Shown: piece by piece, positions 31,395 to 34,188 of the stretch
Position numbering within the stretch: position 1 is the stretch's first letter
Layout of the letters: the number at the start of each line of letters is the position of its first letter
NCBI RefSeq assembly: GCF_004341035.1
Contig: NZ_SLXK01000046.1
Span: forward strand, 1-34,188
Reading direction: 5' to 3'
From: Scopulibacillus darangshiensis
GTDB taxonomy: Bacteria > Bacillota > Bacilli > Bacillales > Sporolactobacillaceae
Length of the DNA: 34,188 nt
Made by a program: the position numbers and the translations under genes
Notes under the pieces: model-generated
What the model was told of the DNA's origin: nothing
Seen by the model: only the letters and a program-made list of their open reading frames with translations
Database searches by the model: none

Positions 31395-33839
31395 TCACCT
31401 TTTTTCAAAACTTATATAGTGTGTTGATTCGGCATGTTTCTTGACTTGGTCCCGTGTGAAGAGCATCGGTTTAAACTTCCAATTGGCATACAATTTGATT
31501 TGATCATCATAATGTTTATTTGCCTTCCCATCTTTACCGACGAAACCGATTTCTCCTGGTGGTGTGACGTTATGCCCGGCAGGTCCCTTTTTGGTTAGTT
31601 CAACATAATGGTTTTCACTTCCCCGGTTCATTTCAGGAATGGGTTGACTTGAACCGAGCCCATATTGAACGCCAATAATTGCTTGTTCACCGAATTTTGT
31701 TGTACGAACTGGAGTCAGCCAATGGCTTATATCATTGCCTCTTTTCTTACCTAATTGTTTCAAGGCTTGATCAAGGCTATGGAGAATCACCTGATCATTA
31801 CTAACTTTTAACCAGTCATATTGTGTCGGAAGCTGTGCATGATCACCTTGCAATGTTCTTAAGCATAAGCTGCAGCCATACCTGTGGTCAATGGTGTCCT
31901 TAAGTGAATGATAGGCATTTCCAAGGTCTGACTTGAACAAATTATCAACCATCTTCGGCCACCAGGCTTCAAAAATTGGTACTGCCGGACTGTCATAATA
32001 GCCATCTTTATTTAAATCCTCATTAAGATTGTTCCAATCCTTAAGATAGTGATAAACCTTCTTGTATCTTGGGTTTTTATCGATATGACGTTTTAATGCC
32101 TCCAATAAGTAGGGCTTAAAATGTTTGGTTCTAAGGTTCGCTAAGCTTGCATGATAGTTGAAATCATTCATTTTATCCAATGTGATATCATCCGTTGCTT
32201 TAAGCTGATCAATATATTGTTCGGACCTGTTATCAGCACCCCAGTTGTAACTTAGCTCACCATTATTGGAATCAGCAGATGGTTTATTATTCCAATTGGC
32301 AACAAAGCCAGTTTCCGGATTTATAACAAACGGGTTCGTTTTCGGGTCTTTAAAACCTTTCCAATCGTACTGGCCGCCTCCAGGCGTCGGCAGCCTTAAA
32401 TCAACGCGTTTATTACGAATCGGTTGTTTACCTGTATGGAAATATGCAATGTTCCCATGCTTGTCCGCATACAGCCAATTAAGTGACATCGTATACTCCC
32501 TTGCTGCTTTTGCAAACTGGTGCAAATTTTGAGCCCAATTTGTTTTCAAATAAGCAGACCAGCTTTCCGCCTCTGTTCCACGGAATGTCCAGGCTTTGCT
32601 GTACGCTGTATAGTTCTTTTTATCAAAAGCTATAGCAGGACCATGGACCGTATCATAAAACGCCTTTTTTACTTTCTGGACTCTTCCGTCTTCGCCTCGG
32701 ACTTTGAAGGTTTCCACCCGTTTTTTCATGTTCAGCCATTTCCCTTTATATTTATATTGATGCGCGTTATTCGGGTTGAGTTTTTCTTTAAAAATATCAA
32801 CGACATTCCCATATCCGGCCGTTGCGGTTAGAGCAAAGTTCCTTGTCGCACCAAACATGATAAAAGGATAGCCGATAAAACTGGATCCTTCGATATCTAT
32901 CCCCGGCCCGTGCAGCCCCACTTCATACATGAATCCCGGAGCTGACAGACCAACCTGCGGCCCTCCCATCAGCATCGCATTTCCGCTTTTTGATTTCTTT
33001 GGACCGACTACCATAGCGTTGCTTCCCACATGAAGCGGAAGCCCTAATTCGTGGGAGTAGGATATAAAACTTTGTCTTCCCTCGTTAAGATCACCGGCTA
33101 TAGTTTCAATGCCATTAAAAGAATGATTTACTCTTTTTATTTTATCTTGTTTAACTTTTTCAGTTGATGCTATGCTTGTAGCTGCCGCAGGATCATTTTT
33201 CCAAAAGATATCATTAAACATTTTTTGTCCCGTTTCAGCACCATGTTGCTTTTTTAGTTTTTCAAGAGCTGAAGCATTTTTAACTTCATCTTCTTGGTCC
33301 ATAAATACTGTCATGGAGGACATGTACAATCGGAGCACATCAACATCCGTCCATAACCTCGGCTTCACATGATAATCATGAAATTCCTTCGATAACTTTT
33401 CATCAGGACTTTTGCGGGCTTCTCGAACATACTTATTAATGCCTTCCGCATACCATTTCATAACCATACGGGAAAAAGGGTTCATTTTTAAAATCATCTT
33501 CTTGATTTCTTTGTCACTGTAGCCGTCTCTCCTCATTTTTTCATCATGAGCCAGGTACTTTTTTCCGAAAACCTCTGAAACGTTACCTTCGTTGCCGCGG
33601 CGAAACATGACAAGCTGAAATAGTCGGTCTTTGCCTGTGACATATCCGTAAGCTCGATACAGGTCCCTTTTTGATGTCGCATAAATATGTGGGACACCGT
33701 AGTTATCCCTCGTTACTTTTACGTCATTTACTTTTTCGGACTGGGGTTGTCCTGCCTGAGCTTTCCCAGATGACATTGGAACCGTCGAAAAGAGCAGTAG
33801 CAAAACCGCCAACACCATCATTATCCTTCTTTTTTGCAA
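31395..33839 (-). CDS. pac: Penicillin G acylase precursor (secreted, Ntn hydrolase)
   Basis: An 814-residue precursor, close to the length of the Bacillus megaterium enzyme. A signal peptide (MQKRRIMMVLAVLLLLFSTV, likely cleaved after AQA near residue 29) directs secretion. The alpha chain starts with VKVTRDNYGVPHIYA and KDRLFQLVMFRRGNEG. Autoprocessing should expose Ser273 (LHVGSNAMVVG) as the N-terminal nucleophile of the beta chain. The oxyanion Asn lies in FVANWNNKPS, and EMNRGSENHYVEL is also conserved. The enzyme hydrolyses phenylacetyl amides. The TTG start has AGGAGG 7 nt upstream and gives the basic n-region a signal peptide needs; the internal ATGs would lose it. Monocistronic with its own promoter and terminator. 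The CSLC pair in HRYGCSLCLRTL is unusual. Confidence 0.95.
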   Translation of the reverse strand: MQKRRIMMVLAVLLLLFSTVPMSSGKAQAGQPQSEKVNDVKVTRDNYGVPHIYATSKRDLYRAYGYVTGKDRLFQLVMFRRGNEGNVSEVFGKKYLAHDEKMRRDGYSDKEIKKMILKMNPFSRMVMKWYAEGINKYVREARKSPDEKLSKEFHDYHVKPRLWTDVDVLRLYMSSMTVFMDQEDEVKNASALEKLKKQHGAETGQKMFNDIFWKNDPAAATSIASTEKVKQDKIKRVNHSFNGIETIAGDLNEGRQSFISYSHELGLPLHVGSNAMVVGPKKSKSGNAMLMGGPQVGLSAPGFMYEVGLHGPGIDIEGSSFIGYPFIMFGATRNFALTATAGYGNVVDIFKEKLNPNNAHQYKYKGKWLNMKKRVETFKVRGEDGRVQKVKKAFYDTVHGPAIAFDKKNYTAYSKAWTFRGTEAESWSAYLKTNWAQNLHQFAKAAREYTMSLNWLYADKHGNIAYFHTGKQPIRNKRVDLRLPTPGGGQYDWKGFKDPKTNPFVINPETGFVANWNNKPSADSNNGELSYNWGADNRSEQYIDQLKATDDITLDKMNDFNYHASLANLRTKHFKPYLLEALKRHIDKNPRYKKVYHYLKDWNNLNEDLNKDGYYDSPAVPIFEAWWPKMVDNLFKSDLGNAYHSLKDTIDHRYGCSLCLRTLQGDHAQLPTQYDWLKVSNDQVILHSLDQALKQLGKKRGNDISHWLTPVRTTKFGEQAIIGVQYGLGSSQPIPEMNRGSENHYVELTKKGPAGHNVTPPGEIGFVGKDGKANKHYDDQIKLYANWKFKPMLFTRDQVKKHAESTHYISFEKR

Positions 33840-33931
33840 ACAATCGCCTCCTGTTTATTCATTTTTGCGTGTTCGTTAATTTCCTCCTTTTCATTAATTG
33901 ACGTTACTTTTATATAACGTTATAATAACGA
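33840..33931 (-). promoter_or_regulatory. Palindromic operator-like region at the penicillin acylase start site
   Basis: TATAACGTTATA (33913-33924) is a perfect 12-bp palindrome, overlapping the odd palindrome CGTTAT-A-ATAACG (33918-33930). Another ACGTTA half-site is at 33901-33906. These lie at and just downstream of the predicted start point, the usual place for a repressor operator. Bacterial penicillin acylase genes are often induced by phenylacetate, but the regulator is not in this window. The remaining leader carries no gene apart from a 13-codon ORF without a correctly spaced ribosome binding site. Confidence 0.5.
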
Positions 33932-33960
33932 ATTATAGTTTTTTCGTTTTGTTTAATCAA
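33932..33960 (-). promoter_or_regulatory. Sigma-A promoter of the penicillin acylase gene
   Basis: Minus-strand TTGATT (33960-33955) and TATAAT (33937-33932) are separated by exactly 17 bp. The predicted start is near 33925, giving an 85-nt leader. The -10 is a perfect consensus match. Confidence 0.75.
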
Positions 33961-34188
33961 TAATATTCACTCTATTAGTAAAATTTAGATCATTAGTTGT
34001 GTCAATAGTACCGGACCAATGGCCTACTGATGACAGAGTGTTCAGCCAATTTATGAGAAAGCACTCTAATAAAATAAAAAAAGGGTTGTTAGCTTTAAAC
34101 TGGCACCCATGTCAAGGACACTTTAAAAAAAGAGATTATGCAGATAGAAGATGATTCCTATATTGAATAGGGGTCATCTTTTTTAAAT
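33961..34188. other. Right-hand gene-free region, possible edge of an insertion element
   Basis: No open frame with a ribosome binding site was found. AGAGTG (34037-34042) and CACTCT (34063-34068) form an inverted repeat. The stretch from GGGTTGTTAGC onward, with CTGGCACCCATGTCAAGGAC, has the look of the terminal region of an insertion sequence of the IS3 type, but no transposase lies within the window. This is a low-confidence impression. Confidence 0.25.
34150..34186 (+). terminator. Terminator-like hairpin at the right edge
   Basis: GATGA-TT-CCTAT and ATAGG-GG-TCATC pair over 12 bp, with two G-U pairs and a 5-nt loop, then TTTTTT. No plus-strand gene ends nearby in the window. It may belong to the leader of a gene beyond the edge, for example an insertion-sequence transposase. 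Confidence 0.5.

Noticed and set aside
33843-33884. 13-codon leader ORF (MNKQEAIVCKKEG) before the penicillin acylase start
   Set aside because: The nearest GGAGG is about 20 nt away, too far for efficient initiation, and the peptide has no attenuation-type codon run.
34096-34113. Third sigma-54 promoter on the plus strand (CTGGCAC at the -24 position)
   Set aside because: The -12 half reads TCAAGG instead of TTGC, and there is no gene or activator in the right position within the window.

Overview
The window looks like a chromosomal segment of a low-to-moderate GC Gram-positive spore-former relative (Bacillales). The evidence is strong Shine-Dalgarno sequences throughout, TTG/GTG starts, a Bacillus-type penicillin G acylase, a YhcYZ-type two-component pair, a MocR/EamA pair like YcxD/YcxC, and a dispersed intergenic repeat of a type common in Bacillaceae. 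The genus cannot be fixed from the sequence alone. No rRNA, tRNA or CRISPR array was seen.

Layout, left to right. (1) 397-2513, minus: a three-gene coupled operon, SDR oxidoreductase - QueA-like tRNA ribosyltransferase-isomerase paralogue - VOC/glyoxalase protein. (2) 2620-3400: intergenic DNA with a possible 39-codon ORF and a strict 52-bp tandem repeat array (ten full units). (3) 3519-5319, minus: two-component system with a four-cysteine GAF histidine kinase and a NarL/LuxR response regulator. (4) 5387-7828: divergent MocR regulator and EamA exporter. (5) 7833-8149: dispersed repeat element. (6) 8216-16977, minus: a seven-gene histidine utilisation operon, hutU-hutI-M20 peptidase-M20D amidohydrolase-DUF3311-SSF symporter-hutH. 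It has a textbook sigma-54 promoter and lies divergent to a PAS/AAA+/Fis sigma-54 activator (17293-19002). (7) 19096-21316, plus: lipoprotein, ECF sigma factor, anti-sigma factor. (8) 21374-22818, minus: a membrane protein overlapping an orphan, N-terminally short histidine kinase. (9) 23060-23845, minus: 3-hydroxybutyrate dehydrogenase. (10) 24082-29636, minus: a four-gene operon (YtcJ-like amidohydrolase, BrnQ, a second M20D amidohydrolase, MFS carrier) behind a second perfect sigma-54 promoter, next to a second RocR-like activator (29889-31262). (11) 31395-33839, minus: secreted penicillin G acylase with a strong sigma-A promoter and a palindrome at the start site.

How it fits together: about 20 kb of the window concerns scavenging amino acids from amides, acyl-amino acids or peptides. 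Two independent sigma-54/RocR-like modules control it. One module joins the hut pathway to two M20 hydrolases and a sodium symporter, but carries no recognisable formiminoglutamate-processing gene. The other couples an amidohydrolase and a paralogous M20D enzyme to a branched-chain amino acid carrier. The model Bacillus hut operon uses a vegetative promoter and HutP antitermination, so sigma-54 control of hut here is the most distinctive feature. Functional links between the modules are inference from gene order and promoters.
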